DNA of 64,000 nt from Paraglaciecola sp. MB-3u-78 (GTDB taxonomy: Bacteria; Pseudomonadota; Gammaproteobacteria; Enterobacterales; Alteromonadaceae): positions 620,001 to 684,000 of the forward strand of contig NZ_PJCF01000004.1 in the NCBI RefSeq assembly GCF_002835935.1, given 5' to 3'. The position numbers were made by a program, and so were the translations under genes. The notes below the pieces were generated by a model that was not told the origin of the DNA, searched no databases, and saw only the letters and a list, made by a program, of their open reading frames with translations. Each line of letters begins with the position of its first letter. Position 1 is the first letter of the stretch. Shown in pieces: positions 30,331 through 40,784 of the stretch.

Positions 30331-30822
30331 TTAAGGATTTAAATCAAATGGATTTGTTTGCGGCAGAGAAACCACTTTTTGAATTTTCCAATTTTCGTTG
30401 AAGGGATGTAAACTCAATTGCCACTTACCCAGAACATCTCCCGTTAATGGCGCGCGGTATACCCCATTGGCATCACGAAACAATGTCACTGAAAAATCCT
30501 TGAACTTTTGTGTGGAATGAAAAAAGTCTAAAGTCAGAGCTTCACCATTTTCAGGTTCGCCACTGATAAAAATGACTTCAACGTAATCTGAAAAGACTTG
30601 GGTCTTAGTTGATATATTGAGGATTTTAGCTTGTTCTAATTTTTTTATTTTGAGATTGATAGCTCTCCCTTCTTTATAATAATCATCAATGACCATGCTG
30701 TCTTCGCCAGTAAATGCTAAATTCATCATAGTAAAGCTGAGAACCATAGATGTGAGCGGCACAATGATTAGAAACCAGGGCCAGAACTGTTTGTACCAAA
30801 CTTTTGGAATATCAGATTGCAT
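30331..30822 (-). CDS. ccoH: cbb3 oxidase assembly protein CcoH/FixH
   Basis: The 163-residue protein has an N-terminal membrane helix and a periplasmic beta-sandwich domain, beginning WYKQFWPWFLIIVPL and carrying VIDDYYKEGRAIN, both typical of FixH. It helps assemble the CcoN subunit. It lies after the ccoP terminator and just before ccoI. Confidence 0.9.
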   Translation of the reverse strand: MQSDIPKVWYKQFWPWFLIIVPLTSMVLSFTMMNLAFTGEDSMVIDDYYKEGRAINLKIKKLEQAKILNISTKTQVFSDYVEVIFISGEPENGEALTLDFFHSTQKFKDFSVTLFRDANGVYRAPLTGDVLGKWQLSLHPFNENWKIQKVVSLPQTNPFDLNP

Positions 30823-30844
30823 GTAAAGAAACTACTCAATGTTA

Positions 30845-30879
30845 AAATAAAAATAAAAAGGCCCCGTAAACGGGGCCTT
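30845..30879 (-). terminator. Terminator at the end of ccoNOQP
   Basis: On the minus strand AAGGCCCCG pairs with CGGGGCCTT over a TTTA loop, followed by TTTTTATTTTTATTTT. It lies 18 bases after the ccoP stop. It would end the structural operon or lower expression of the downstream ccoHIS genes. Confidence 0.9.
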
Positions 30880-30897
30880 CAGTAAATTACTTCGTTA

Positions 30898-31884
30898 CTA
30901 TTTGTCCTGAGATAAACTGTATACGTATGCACTAACCAGATGGATTTTCTTTTCTCCTAGTGTGGTCTTAAATGCAGGCATTACACCGTTACGACCATAT
31001 CTAAGGGTTTCTGTAATCGACTTATCAGTACCTCCATATAACCAAATTTGGTCGGTTAAATTAGGGGAGCCTATCATTTGATTGCCTTTGCCATCTTGAC
31101 CGTGACAAGCAGCACAAACAGCAAACCTACCTTTGCCTCCATCTACCATTGATTGGTTTAAACTTGGGTCATCAACATATTTTTGACCGCTTAACTTTCT
31201 ATTACTTAAACTTAGAACATAAGCCACTAGTTCTTCGATACCATCCTCACCGTGTGCAGCTAATTGAGCCGGCATCATGGCCTTACGACCATTGATTAAG
31301 GTTTCAGTGATTTTTTCAGGTGACCCACCATATAACCAATCATCATCAGTTAAATTTGGAAAGCCTCTTTGACCCCGAGCATCAGAACCGTGGCACTGTG
31401 AACAATTTTGGCTAAACAAACGTTGACCAATTTTGAGTGCTTCAGGATCTTTAGCTAACTCAGGAATAGGCTGTTTATAATAAGCTTCAAAGATTGGGGC
31501 AAAAAGTTCATTAGCAAACTCAACTTCCCTATCATATTGATTTATCACTCCGTTGGTTTTATTTGCCTCAGTTGCTGCTCTAGACTCGGCCAATGATTGA
31601 ATGTTTTGATTAGAACTTTGCCAGTTAATCAATCCTTTATAATTGCCTAAGCCAGGATACAAGGCTAAGTAAATGAGTGCCCAAACGATACAAATATAAA
31701 ATAAGATCGTCCACCATCTAGGTAGCTGGTTATTGAGTTCGATAATGCCATCAAACTCATGATGCATATCGTCACCCTCTGCAACACCTGTTTTATTGGA
31801 TAAACACCAGCGAAGCAATAAAAAACAACCTAATATTGACCCCAATGTGATCACAGTGATCCAGATACTCCAAAAACTACTCAT
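30898..31884 (-). CDS. ccoP: cbb3 oxidase subunit III, diheme cytochrome CcoP
   Basis: The 328-residue subunit has N-terminal membrane helices and two c-type heme sites, CSQCH and CAACH, each followed by the methionine-containing loop. It receives electrons from soluble cytochromes and passes them to CcoO. Its ATG lies inside the end of ccoQ (eight-base overlap). Confidence 0.97.
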   Translation of the reverse strand: MSSFWSIWITVITLGSILGCFLLLRWCLSNKTGVAEGDDMHHEFDGIIELNNQLPRWWTILFYICIVWALIYLALYPGLGNYKGLINWQSSNQNIQSLAESRAATEANKTNGVINQYDREVEFANELFAPIFEAYYKQPIPELAKDPEALKIGQRLFSQNCSQCHGSDARGQRGFPNLTDDDWLYGGSPEKITETLINGRKAMMPAQLAAHGEDGIEELVAYVLSLSNRKLSGQKYVDDPSLNQSMVDGGKGRFAVCAACHGQDGKGNQMIGSPNLTDQIWLYGGTDKSITETLRYGRNGVMPAFKTTLGEKKIHLVSAYVYSLSQDK

Positions 31885-32050
31885 TTACTTTAGACTCCCG
31901 CTTATCTTGTTGTGGCTCATCATCAAAGATAAGCATTTCGGCCTCGTCAAAACTTGCTTTTGACTTTTTACTATAGGCCCACCAAACGATTCCAATAAAA
32001 CACACGAATACTAATACAGTGTAAATACTGCCACTTATTGCATAATCCAT
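31877..32050 (-). CDS. ccoQ: cbb3 oxidase subunit IV CcoQ
   Basis: This 57-residue protein begins MDYAISGSIYTVLVFVCFIG, a single membrane helix, then WWAYSKKSK and an acidic tail. Size, sequence and position between ccoO and ccoP identify CcoQ, which stabilises the oxidase. It starts one base after the ccoO stop and overlaps ccoP by eight bases. Confidence 0.93.
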   Translation of the reverse strand: MDYAISGSIYTVLVFVCFIGIVWWAYSKKSKASFDEAEMLIFDDEPQQDKRESKVNE

Positions 32051-32051
32051 G

Positions 32052-32657
32052 TTATTTCAACGCCGTGCCAAGTGACTGTAGATAAGCGATAAGCGCAACC
32101 ATTTCAGTTTTACCCTTAACGGCTTCTTTAGCCCCAGCAATGTCTTCATCGGTATAAGGCACACCAAAATCTCTAAATACTGATAGTTTTTTTGCTGTTA
32201 ACTCACCGTCTAGAGTATTTTCCATCAACCAAGGAAAACCAGGCATATTAGACTCTGGTACTAAGTCTCTGGCGTTAATGAGGTGAATTCTATGCCAATC
32301 GTCGCTGTATCTACCACCAACACGGGCTAAATCTGGCCCAGTACGTTTAGAGCCCCATAAAAACGGGTGTTCCCATACTGACTCACCCGCAACTGAGTAA
32401 TGACCATAACGTTCTGTTTCAGAACGGAAAGGGCGGATCATTTGGCTGTGACATCCCACACAGCCTTCACGAATATAGATATCTCGGCCTTCCATTTGCA
32501 GAGCGGTATAGGGTTTCAAACCATCAACTGGCTCCATCATTTGTTGTTGGTACATCAGCGGAGTAATTTGCGCCATGCCACCCAAACTAATGGCTACCAG
32601 TATAAGAACGGTCAATAGACCAACGTTTTTTTCAACTAACTCATGTGCGTTTTTCAT
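32052..32657 (-). CDS. ccoO: cbb3 oxidase subunit II, monoheme cytochrome CcoO
   Basis: The 201-residue protein has one N-terminal membrane helix and a single c-heme motif GCVGCHSQ. Conserved blocks such as [18 protein letters not shown] and PGFPW are present. AAGGAGG precedes the ATG at ideal spacing. It lies 12 bases after ccoN. Confidence 0.97.
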   Translation of the reverse strand: MKNAHELVEKNVGLLTVLILVAISLGGMAQITPLMYQQQMMEPVDGLKPYTALQMEGRDIYIREGCVGCHSQMIRPFRSETERYGHYSVAGESVWEHPFLWGSKRTGPDLARVGGRYSDDWHRIHLINARDLVPESNMPGFPWLMENTLDGELTAKKLSVFRDFGVPYTDEDIAGAKEAVKGKTEMVALIAYLQSLGTALK

Positions 32658-32669
32658 AGTCTATCCTCC

Positions 32670-34103
32670 TTAAGCCGGTTGTACTTCTGGTTCAATTGCC
32701 TTTTCTTCGCTCTCACTTCTAATGGTTTTGTAAACGTTGTAAGCCATGATTGACATGCCTACCACAACTAATACACCGCCGATAAAGCGAACTAGATAGA
32801 ATGGTTTGGAAGCTTCAAGTGATTCCACAAAACTATAGGTTAACGTTCCGTCGGAGTTGATTGCACGCCACATCAAACCTTGTAATACACCAGACATCCA
32901 CATGGCGACTATGTATAACACCACGCCAATTGTGGCCAACCAAAAATGTACGTTGATCAATTTAATACTGTACATTTTGGGTTTATCAAACAAAACAGGG
33001 ATCAGGTGATAAATAGAACCAATAGATACCATAGCAACCCAACCCAAGGCACCAGAATGCACATGGCCGATAGTCCAATCTGTATAATGTGATAATGCAT
33101 TTACAGTTTTGATCGCCATCATAGGGCCTTCAAACGTCGACATGCCGTAGAAGGACAATGAAACAACAAGGAAGCGTAATATAGGATCGGTACGCAGCTT
33201 ATGCCATGCACCTGATAAGGTCATAATACCGTTTATCATGCCGCCCCAAGAAGGTACGAATAAGATAATAGACATGGCCATACCTAAAGACTGAGTCCAG
33301 TCAGGTAGTGCTGTGTAATGTAAATGGTGTGGTCCGGCCCATATATAAAGAGATATCAGCGCCCAAAAATGTACTACTGACAACCGATATGAATAAACAG
33401 GGCGGCCCGCTTGTTTAGGTACAAAATAATACATCATGCCTAAGAAGCCAGCTGTTAGGAAAAAGCCAACCGCATTGTGCCCGTACCACCACTGGATCAT
33501 GGCATCAACCGCGCCAGCATAAATAGAGTAGGACTTTGTCAAAGAAACAGGTATAGCCATACTGTTAGCGATATGCAATACCGCAACAGTTAACATAAAG
33601 GCACCAAAAAACCAGTTAGCTACATATATATGAGAAACTTTTCTGATAACCATAGTACCAAAGAAGTTAATCACATAAGACAACCAGACTATGGTGATTA
33701 ATATATCAATAGGCCATTCAAGCTCGGCATATTCTTTTGAACTGGTCAGTCCCATTGGAAGAGTTATTACAGCGAGTACAATGACAAGCTGCCAGCCCCA
33801 AAAAGTAAATGAAGCCAGTTTGTCGCTGAACAACCTCACATTGGATGTTCGCTGAACTACATACAAAGATGTAGCAAATAAGGCACATCCGCCGAAGGCA
33901 AAAATAACCGCATTAGTATGCAACGGTCTTAACCTAGAAAATGTTAACCATGGAGTGTCAAAGTTCAACGCAGGCCAATATAGCTGAGCGGCAAGTAACA
34001 CCCCTACGGCCATACCAATAATTCCCCATACTACGGTCATCACCGCAAATTGCCGAACTACTTTATAGTTGTATTCGGGATGTACTTGAATAGCTTCACT
34101 CAT
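32670..34103 (-). CDS. ccoN: cbb3 oxidase catalytic subunit I CcoN
   Basis: The 477-residue protein has 12 membrane segments and the heme-copper ligand histidines, including HNAVGF, GPHHLHY and [10 protein letters not shown]. It reduces oxygen to water and pumps protons, with high oxygen affinity. It heads the ccoNOQP operon. The upstream 234 bases shared with a divergent gene must hold the promoter. I found no good FNR site there. Confidence 0.97.
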   Translation of the reverse strand: MSEAIQVHPEYNYKVVRQFAVMTVVWGIIGMAVGVLLAAQLYWPALNFDTPWLTFSRLRPLHTNAVIFAFGGCALFATSLYVVQRTSNVRLFSDKLASFTFWGWQLVIVLAVITLPMGLTSSKEYAELEWPIDILITIVWLSYVINFFGTMVIRKVSHIYVANWFFGAFMLTVAVLHIANSMAIPVSLTKSYSIYAGAVDAMIQWWYGHNAVGFFLTAGFLGMMYYFVPKQAGRPVYSYRLSVVHFWALISLYIWAGPHHLHYTALPDWTQSLGMAMSIILFVPSWGGMINGIMTLSGAWHKLRTDPILRFLVVSLSFYGMSTFEGPMMAIKTVNALSHYTDWTIGHVHSGALGWVAMVSIGSIYHLIPVLFDKPKMYSIKLINVHFWLATIGVVLYIVAMWMSGVLQGLMWRAINSDGTLTYSFVESLEASKPFYLVRFIGGVLVVVGMSIMAYNVYKTIRSESEEKAIEPEVQPA

Positions 34104-34337
34104 TTAATGAATCTTCCGCTCTTGTTAACAATAAATTTACAGGCTTGTTACAAATAAGATGCAACCAGAGGTTGGTACTTATTTTATTTTCTAAGATATT
34201 GATATTAAATCCAATAATCATTATAACCCTATATATAGTAAGGTTATGTCTTTTAAAAAGAAAGGTAAAAACACTCTTGTTACTTACCTTTTTTTTTATC
34301 ACACTTAACAGGTCTTTAGTTTAACCGCTGTGCAATT

Positions 34338-34808
34338 TTGAATCCTACTTTTTTTGCTAGAATATTGCTTCCTTTGCTCGTTTTTACAGCAGCTGTAGGT
34401 ATATTTTTAAATTATACAGATTCCCCATCAATAAAATCGACAAAACAGTGCAACATTGATCTAACGCAAGAATGTATTGTATTTAATAATGGCCAACAGA
34501 TTTCAGTTCGATTTCTACAAGAGATTGAGGTAGAGGAAGAACTATTACTCACTATAACTGTTCCAAATAATACAAAAATCAAACAAATGTGGGTGCAAGG
34601 TATCAATATGTATATGGGGAAAAATGCCGTTCTTAATGACTCTGTTTACGCAAAGGAAGATAAAAAGGTTTACAACGCGCGTTTATTTTTAGGCTCTTGC
34701 AGCGAACCAGCTATGAGATGGCAGTTAATCATCCAGACCTTAGATAATAATGAATTAGAGCAATCTTGGTTTTTTAATTTTTCTACAGACAGAAACAAAA
34801 AAAACTGA
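34338..34808 (+). CDS. Membrane-anchored protein of unknown function beside ccoN
   Basis: The 156-residue protein has one N-terminal membrane helix (ILLPLLVFTAAVGIFL) and a periplasmic domain of about 125 residues with three cysteines (KQCNIDLTQECIV and GSCSEP). The start is TTG. It is divergent from ccoN and ends in a hairpin terminator. I do not recognise a family. Position suggests a role linked to the oxidase, which is only inference. Confidence 0.65.
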   Translation: MNPTFFARILLPLLVFTAAVGIFLNYTDSPSIKSTKQCNIDLTQECIVFNNGQQISVRFLQEIEVEEELLLTITVPNNTKIKQMWVQGINMYMGKNAVLNDSVYAKEDKKVYNARLFLGSCSEPAMRWQLIIQTLDNNELEQSWFFNFSTDRNKKN

Positions 34809-34834
34809 ATGAGCGCAGGCTGGTTCAGTTTTTT
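34799..34834. terminator. Bidirectional terminator between the unknown gene and bfr
   Basis: AAAAAACTGAA at 34799-34809 pairs with TTCAGTTTTTT at 34824-34834 across a 14-base loop. The T and A tracts suit termination in both directions between convergent genes. Confidence 0.8.
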
Positions 34835-34851
34835 AAAATCAGTTATGTTAT

Positions 34852-35319
34852 TTACATCTGTGATTGCAAGTAATTCGCCAAGCCTAAACGTTTTATCAAA
34901 CCTATCTGCTGTTCAAGCCAATAGGCATGATCCATCTCAGTGTCGTCTAGTAAAATCATCAGCATGTCTCTAGTGACATAATCCTGCTCTGTCTCACAAA
35001 TACTAATGGTATCTTTCAACGCTTGTGCAACGGCATATTCCACACGCAAATCACTTTCTAACATCGAAGGTACATCTGACCCTATCATCAGGCCGTCACG
35101 ATCGACCATATTAGGCGTGCCTTCTAAAAACAGCATACGCTCTATTAATTTTGTCGCGTGGCCCTTTTCATCGTCAAATTCATGGGATATTCGCGTATAT
35201 AACTTACTAAAACCCCAGTCTTGGTACATTTGAGAATGAATAAAGTATTGATCCATGGCTGCCAACTCATAAGCGAGTAGGGCATTAAGCTGATCAATTA
35301 TGACTTTTTTACCTTGCAT
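34852..35319 (-). CDS. bfr: Bacterioferritin, ferroxidase-competent subunit without the heme methionine
   Basis: From the ATG at 35319, preceded by GAGGAGG, this is a 155-residue bacterioferritin. The ferroxidase ligands align as E18, Y25, E51, H54, E127 and H130, with aspartate at position 94. The heme ligand Met52 is replaced by lysine (DDEKGHA). It overlaps no coding sequence but starts one base after the paired gene. It stores iron in a 24-mer, presumably mixed with its neighbour. Confidence 0.93.
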   Translation of the reverse strand: MQGKKVIIDQLNALLAYELAAMDQYFIHSQMYQDWGFSKLYTRISHEFDDEKGHATKLIERMLFLEGTPNMVDRDGLMIGSDVPSMLESDLRVEYAVAQALKDTISICETEQDYVTRDMLMILLDDTEMDHAYWLEQQIGLIKRLGLANYLQSQM

Positions 35320-35320
35320 G

Positions 35321-35794
35321 TTAATCCTCCTCAACTTGGCTTTGTAGATATTTTTCTAAACCTAAATGCTTAATTTGATATTGCTGGGTTTCAATCCAAT
35401 CAATATAGTCTTCCTCGTAGCTTAAAATGGAAACAAGCAAATCACGAGACACAAAATCTTGTAAACCTTCACATACGTTGATGGATTGTTTTAATAAGGG
35501 AATTTGTAAGTTCTGAAAGGCCATATCGCAGGTAAGCATTTCGACAGTTTCTTCACCTATCATTAATTTGCCCAACATTTGTAAGTTAGGTAACCCTTCC
35601 AGAAACAAAATACGTTCTATTAATTGGTCAGCTTGCTTCATGTCTTTTATGGATTTTTTATAAGCCGCGTTATTTAATTTTTCTAATCCCCAGTTTTTAA
35701 ACATGCGAGCATGTAAAAAATATTGATTGATAGAGGTGAGTTCAAAGGTAAGTATTTCACTTAATACAACTAATACTTGTTTATCGCCTTTCAT
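35321..35794 (-). CDS. bfr: Bacterioferritin, heme-binding subunit with a degraded ferroxidase site
   Basis: This 157-residue bacterioferritin begins MKGDKQVLVVLSEIL and keeps Met52 (SIKDMKQAD), the heme axial ligand. Ferroxidase ligands are changed: E51 to D, H54 to Q, E94 to Q and H130 to Y, while E18, Y25 and E127 remain. It should bind heme but not oxidise iron well. It is the first gene of a two-gene operon behind a Fur box. Paired subunits of this kind are known in other proteobacteria. Confidence 0.93.
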   Translation of the reverse strand: MKGDKQVLVVLSEILTFELTSINQYFLHARMFKNWGLEKLNNAAYKKSIKDMKQADQLIERILFLEGLPNLQMLGKLMIGEETVEMLTCDMAFQNLQIPLLKQSINVCEGLQDFVSRDLLVSILSYEEDYIDWIETQQYQIKHLGLEKYLQSQVEED

Positions 35795-35885
35795 TCTAGG
35801 TAATCCATGAGTAATAACTAATAAAACAAATCATAATGGTAAGCGCTATAAAAAACCACTAGTTAATAAAAAAATCATCTTATAA

Positions 35886-35934
35886 AACAATGTGATACAT
35901 AATGATAACGATTATCATTATGTATCACATTGTT
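35886..35934. promoter_or_regulatory. 49-nt perfect palindrome containing a Fur box
   Basis: Two perfect 23-bp arms (35886-35908 and 35912-35934) flank a three-base centre. The core TGATAACGATTATCA at 35903-35917 differs from the Fur 7-1-7 consensus TGATAATNATTATCA at one base. It lies about 110 bases upstream of the bacterioferritin pair and begins at the stop codon of the Kef gene, so it may be both operator and terminator. Confidence 0.85.
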
Positions 35935-37510
35935 AAGACTTTATGTAACGGGGTAAAAGTTGCAGACTTTCCTCAGCAAAACCTGTTCCTGCTTCGGTGA
36001 AAAAGTTAAAAACTTTATCTGAACCTGCATCTATAAGTGGTTGTATTTCATCTTCATAACGAGCAATTGAGGCTATTTTCCCTGTGTAATTTGCGTGTTG
36101 AAGTTGTTCAGTAATATTGCAAATATCTTCAATAGAAGGTAAGGCCAGTAAGATTAACTGTATTTGGGTTAGGTCCATATTCTCCCATAAATCGACGTCC
36201 TCGCCGTCTCCTACCATGGCCTGATAGCCTACTTTTTTTAGTTGATGTATGCGGCTACGGTCTGCATCCATTCCCCAAACTCTATTACCCACCATGCTGT
36301 TTAACGATAAATAAGCACCTTTGCCAACTCTTCCAAGACCAATCACGATAATTTCAGCCCCAACGGGTTGTACGTAGACATCCTCATGCAATCGATGTGG
36401 ACTTTCAAAAGATTTAAGTCGATTTTTAAATTTGGTGTATTGGTTATGTGAGGTTTTGTAAAATAAGCCAGTTAACACGAATGAGAACGATACGGCCAAA
36501 GCCAAAACCACTAACCACTCGGCACTTAACCAGCCTAGACTTACTAACAATGCTACTACAATCAGACCAAACTCACTGTAATTTGATAACACCAGGCTGG
36601 CTAAATAACTGGTGCGAGCCCTTAATTTTAAAAAAGTAAATAACGAAAAAAATAAGGCAAATTTAATGGGGATAAACAGGCAAAGTATTATGGCCGTATA
36701 GATTAAATCTAGGGTGGGGAGTGCACTAAAACCAATGGTTAGAAAAAAACCTACTAGAAAAATATCTTTGAAATTCATAAGAGCTTTGGACATTTCTGCA
36801 GACTTTGCATGTGTCGCGATAAACATTCCGAAAATTAAAGCACCCAGATCGCCTTTAATTCCTAAGGCTTCGAAAAGCTCATAACCACCTAAAGCAAACA
36901 TAAACCCTGACAATATGAGAAGTTCGCCGTGACCTACACGTTCCAAAATTATGGACCATATGGGTTTCGCGAAAAATAATAATAACAATAATAACGCCCA
37001 TATAGATGGTACTTTACCCGTTGCTATAACCAAAAACAGCACCGCTACAATATCCTGCATAATCAACACTCCAATGGCTAACTTGCCATGACGGGTCTTG
37101 ATTTCACCACTTTCTTCGAGAATTTTAACAATACAAACGGTGCTACTAAAACTGAGTGAAAAAGCAAGTAGGGCTTGTGTTGACCAGTCTAAGTTAGCAA
37201 AAGCCGCTAATCCAAGCCAAGACACCACAAATAATAGTAAGTTGATTAATGTTACCCATACAACTGAGTGAAAAATACTGCCTAACCAGACTTCTTTTTT
37301 ATACAAGTCACGGACATTAAGTTTTAAGCCAATGGTAAACAACATCAATGTTATGCCTAAATTGGCGATTGTCTGCAAAGCGTCTGTTGAATGAAAGCCG
37401 AGGTAATTTAAAGTGAAGCCAGCAATCAAATAACCTATCAATGGAGGTAACCCAACTAATTTCAGACCTAAACCACAGATAAAGGCTAGGAGAATAAATG
37501 CGAATTCCAT
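35933..37510 (-). CDS. Kef-type cation:proton antiporter with TrkA-N domain
   Basis: The 525-residue protein has about 12 membrane helices (residues 1-365) followed by a TrkA-N nucleotide-binding domain starting IIVIGLGRVGKGAY. The first part carries LPPLIGYLIAGFTL, typical of the CPA2 family. It should exchange potassium or sodium for protons under nucleotide or thiol control. Closest named types are KefB/C and YbaL; no KefF/G partner is adjacent. Confidence 0.88.
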   Translation of the reverse strand: MEFAFILLAFICGLGLKLVGLPPLIGYLIAGFTLNYLGFHSTDALQTIANLGITLMLFTIGLKLNVRDLYKKEVWLGSIFHSVVWVTLINLLLFVVSWLGLAAFANLDWSTQALLAFSLSFSSTVCIVKILEESGEIKTRHGKLAIGVLIMQDIVAVLFLVIATGKVPSIWALLLLLLFFAKPIWSIILERVGHGELLILSGFMFALGGYELFEALGIKGDLGALIFGMFIATHAKSAEMSKALMNFKDIFLVGFFLTIGFSALPTLDLIYTAIILCLFIPIKFALFFSLFTFLKLRARTSYLASLVLSNYSEFGLIVVALLVSLGWLSAEWLVVLALAVSFSFVLTGLFYKTSHNQYTKFKNRLKSFESPHRLHEDVYVQPVGAEIIVIGLGRVGKGAYLSLNSMVGNRVWGMDADRSRIHQLKKVGYQAMVGDGEDVDLWENMDLTQIQLILLALPSIEDICNITEQLQHANYTGKIASIARYEDEIQPLIDAGSDKVFNFFTEAGTGFAEESLQLLPRYIKS

Positions 37511-37937
37511 ATGAACTCTATGACAATAAAAAAGTGACTATTATGGTAACGATTTAATTTAGGAAAGCTAGTTGAACAATACACAGGAAAAGTTTGAGTA
37601 ATAATTAAAGAATCTTTGCGATGGTCGGTTATTCATCGAATAAACTAATCATTAATTACCATTGTTTGACAAGAATCAATATCCCATCGAGCAACGCCTG
37701 CATTATAGACTTCCAAAATTGGTTTTATCATCAGTTATTAATATTCATTAGCAGTGATTGGCAAAGACTGTTTTCGCCATTGTCATCTCAAGTCAGCTTT
37801 CATAATCAGTTGAAACTATTGAAAAGGGACGTTAGGTCATGAAATTAATCTATTTAAGGCCTCAGCAACATGACATTTGTACTAAACATCATTAATTCAG
37901 CGTCGACTATTATTGTCGTCTAAATAGGGATCTAAAA
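37511..37937. other. Intergenic region upstream of clpB
   Basis: This region separates the divergent Kef and clpB genes. A short frame at 37621-37842 has no ribosome site and no family likeness. I could not find a convincing sigma-32 promoter (CTTGAAA and CCCCAT), although GTTGAAA occurs at about 37809. Confidence 0.4.
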
Positions 37938-40526
37938 ATGAGAATAGATAAATTTACTAGTAAGCTGCAGCTAGCCCTGTCTGATGCACAGAGCTTAGCT
38001 TTGGGTAATGACAATCCAACCATTGAACCAGTGCACTTATTGTTTGCTTTGCTCAATCAAGATGACGGCACCGCAAGGCCTTTGTTACATAAAGCCGATG
38101 TTGATATTAACAAACTTAGATCACAGCTAGGTGAATCTCTTGAGCGCATCGCTAAGGTAGAAGACGGTAACGGGGATATTCATGTCTCTAATGAACTTTC
38201 TAGACTGTTTAATCAAACAGACAAATTAGCGCAGAAACGCGGTGATAAATTCATTTCAAGTGATTTGTTTTTACTGGCTTGTACGCAAGACAAAGGACAA
38301 GTCGGAAAGTTGATGAAAGAAGCGGGTGCAACAGAACTCGCTATTGAAAAATCTATAGCCGATACGACAGGAGGACAGCCTATTAATGATGCTAATGCCG
38401 AAGAACAACGAGATGCTTTAGATAAATATAGTATCGACGTTACAGAACGAGCCGAGCAGGGAAAACTTGATCCCGTAATTGGTCGTGATGATGAAATCAG
38501 ACGTGTTATTCAAGTGTTGCAGCGTCGCTCAAAAAACAACCCTGTTTTAATTGGCGAGCCGGGTGTGGGTAAAACGGCCATTGTTGAAGGTCTAGCCCAA
38601 CGTATTGTTAATGGAGAAGTACCTGAAGGGTTAAAAGGACGTAAATTATTGTCTCTGGATATGGCTGCCCTGATTGCAGGAGCTAAATATAGAGGAGAAT
38701 TTGAAGAGCGCCTAAAAGCGGTTTTAAATGATGTGGCTAAACAAGAAGGCAATGTCATTTTATTCATCGACGAAATCCACACTATAGTAGGAGCAGGAAA
38801 GAGCGACGGTGCCATGGACGCAGGCAATATGCTTAAACCCGCGTTGGCACGAGGCGAGCTGCATTGTGTGGGTGCAACAACCCTTGATGAGTACAGAAAA
38901 TACATTGAAAAAGATACCGCACTAGAGCGTCGTTTTCAGAAAGTGCTAGTAGAAGAACCTTCGGTCGAAGATACCATTGCAATTTTACGGGGCTTAAAGG
39001 AGAGGTATGAAGTACATCACGGTGTTGCGATCAACGACTCTGCCATTGTTGCTGCCACCACGCTGTCACAGCGGTATATTACAGATCGCCAATTACCAGA
39101 CAAAGCCATAGACCTCATTGACGAAGCTGGATCACGGATTAGAATGGAAATTGATTCTATGCCGGAAGTAATGGATAAGCTAGACAGACGCTTAATCCAA
39201 TTAAAAATTGAACGTGAAGCATTAAAAAAAGAAACCGATGATGCATCTAAAAAAAGGCTAGACAACCTTGACGAAGAAGTAAACAGTTTAGAGCTGGAAT
39301 TTGCTGATCTCAAAGAAACGTGGACCTCTGAAAAAGCCTACGTGCAAGGTGAAACACACATTAAGGAAGAACTGGAGCAAGCGAGAAGAGAGCTTGAGGC
39401 TGCAGGTAGGGCAAGTGATCTAACCCGAATGTCAGAAATTCAATATGGAAGAATACCCGAGTTAGAAGCGAAATTAGTGGTGGCGAGTCAGAGCCAAACC
39501 CAAGAGATGACGTTATTAAAAAATAAAGTAACGGACGAAGAAATAGCTGAAGTTGTCTCAAAGTGGACAGGTATACCTGTTTCAAAAATGCTGTCTGGAG
39601 AGCGTGAAAAACTGCTTAAAATGGAAGAAGCACTGCATAGCCGAGTCATTGGACAAGAGGAGGCTATCACTGCTGTATCAGATTCCATAAGAAGTTCAAG
39701 AGCGGGGCTGGCTGATCCTCAAAGGCCAAATGGCTCATTTTTGTTTTTAGGTCCGACAGGTGTGGGTAAGACTGAATTAACCAAAGCACTTGCTGAATTT
39801 TTGTTTGATACAGAGGATTCTATTGTACGCATTGATATGTCTGAATTTATGGAGAAACATTCGGTTGCTCGATTAGTTGGAGCCCCTCCTGGATATGTTG
39901 GCTATGAGGAAGGAGGTTATCTAACCGAAGCTGTCAGACGCAGGCCTTACGCAGTTGTATTGTTAGACGAAGTCGAAAAAGCCCATCCTGATGTATTTAA
40001 TATATTGCTTCAGGTACTTGATGATGGACGCCTGACTGATGGACAAGGACGCACTGTAGATTTTCGGAACACGGTAATTGTGATGACTTCAAATCTTGGA
40101 AGTCATTTAATTTTAGATGTTGCAGGTGAAGAGAATTATGATGAAATAAAGACCAGAGTGTTGGAAGTAGTAGGTCAACATTTCAGACCAGAGTTTATCA
40201 ATAGACTAGATGAAATAGTGGTGTTCCATCCACTTAAACAAGACCAAGTAAGAGAGATAGCAAAAATACAATTAAACTATTTACATACTCGCTTGGCGGA
40301 AAAGGACTTGTCATTAGATATTTCAGAAGAGGTTGTTGATGTCATAGCTGATGCAGGTTTTGACCCAGTCTACGGAGCCAGACCCTTAAAAAGGGTCATC
40401 AAAAACAAAATTGAAAAAGAGTTAGCAAAGCGCATTCTTGGAGGTGAATTTAGTCCAGGGGATATCATTAATATTGAGATGAAGGACAGTATTGTGGTGT
40501 TTTCTAAAACAATAAAAACCGACTAA
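37938..40526 (+). CDS. clpB: Disaggregase chaperone ClpB
   Basis: The 862-residue protein has the Clp N-domain, a first AAA module with GEPGVGKT, a coiled-coil middle domain (about 410-525), a second AAA module with GPTGVGKT and the arginine-finger regions. It rescues aggregated protein with DnaK. AGGGA precedes the ATG. Length matches the family and the gene is intact. Confidence 0.97.
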   Translation: MRIDKFTSKLQLALSDAQSLALGNDNPTIEPVHLLFALLNQDDGTARPLLHKADVDINKLRSQLGESLERIAKVEDGNGDIHVSNELSRLFNQTDKLAQKRGDKFISSDLFLLACTQDKGQVGKLMKEAGATELAIEKSIADTTGGQPINDANAEEQRDALDKYSIDVTERAEQGKLDPVIGRDDEIRRVIQVLQRRSKNNPVLIGEPGVGKTAIVEGLAQRIVNGEVPEGLKGRKLLSLDMAALIAGAKYRGEFEERLKAVLNDVAKQEGNVILFIDEIHTIVGAGKSDGAMDAGNMLKPALARGELHCVGATTLDEYRKYIEKDTALERRFQKVLVEEPSVEDTIAILRGLKERYEVHHGVAINDSAIVAATTLSQRYITDRQLPDKAIDLIDEAGSRIRMEIDSMPEVMDKLDRRLIQLKIEREALKKETDDASKKRLDNLDEEVNSLELEFADLKETWTSEKAYVQGETHIKEELEQARRELEAAGRASDLTRMSEIQYGRIPELEAKLVVASQSQTQEMTLLKNKVTDEEIAEVVSKWTGIPVSKMLSGEREKLLKMEEALHSRVIGQEEAITAVSDSIRSSRAGLADPQRPNGSFLFLGPTGVGKTELTKALAEFLFDTEDSIVRIDMSEFMEKHSVARLVGAPPGYVGYEEGGYLTEAVRRRPYAVVLLDEVEKAHPDVFNILLQVLDDGRLTDGQGRTVDFRNTVIVMTSNLGSHLILDVAGEENYDEIKTRVLEVVGQHFRPEFINRLDEIVVFHPLKQDQVREIAKIQLNYLHTRLAEKDLSLDISEEVVDVIADAGFDPVYGARPLKRVIKNKIEKELAKRILGGEFSPGDIINIEMKDSIVVFSKTIKTD

Positions 40527-40554
40527 TTTAATCTGATCGGGTATCGCTCTATTT

Positions 40555-40782
40555 TTGATTGGCTGGACGTCAACTTCCATGTGGTTGGTGACGAAAGTGG
40601 TTTTGCCACGCAAGTTTCCTCCAATCAGTTACCCAATGATCGGTTCTCAAGCACGTCGAGAAATGACACTGCTAATTATTGAATATGAATTGGCAACAGG
40701 GGCACCACATCTGTATGCATTTTATGATGATTTACATCTCATAGAGCAGCAAGTTATTTTGAATCCCGACAAGGAGAGATGA
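40555..40782 (+). CDS. Small ORF upstream of the stress-protein gene, uncertain
   Basis: A 75-codon frame ends four bases into the next possible start. Its second half, from an ATG at 40663, reads MTLLIIEYELATGAPHLYAF and ends with DKER beside an AAGGAG site. It might be a small gene coupled to the next, or a decayed fragment. I do not recognise it. Confidence 0.25.
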   Translation: MIGWTSTSMWLVTKVVLPRKFPPISYPMIGSQARREMTLLIIEYELATGAPHLYAFYDDLHLIEQQVILNPDKER

Positions 40783-40784
40783 AC

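Noticed and set aside
34195-34215. TTGATATTAAATCCAA as an FNR site for ccoN
   Set aside because: The half-site spacing is wrong and the second half does not match RTCAA.
37800-37840. Sigma-32 promoter of clpB
   Set aside because: GTTGAAA is present but no CCCCAT-like -10 occurs at a suitable distance.
37621-37842. 73-codon open frame upstream of clpB
   Set aside because: It has no ribosome binding site and no protein-like composition.
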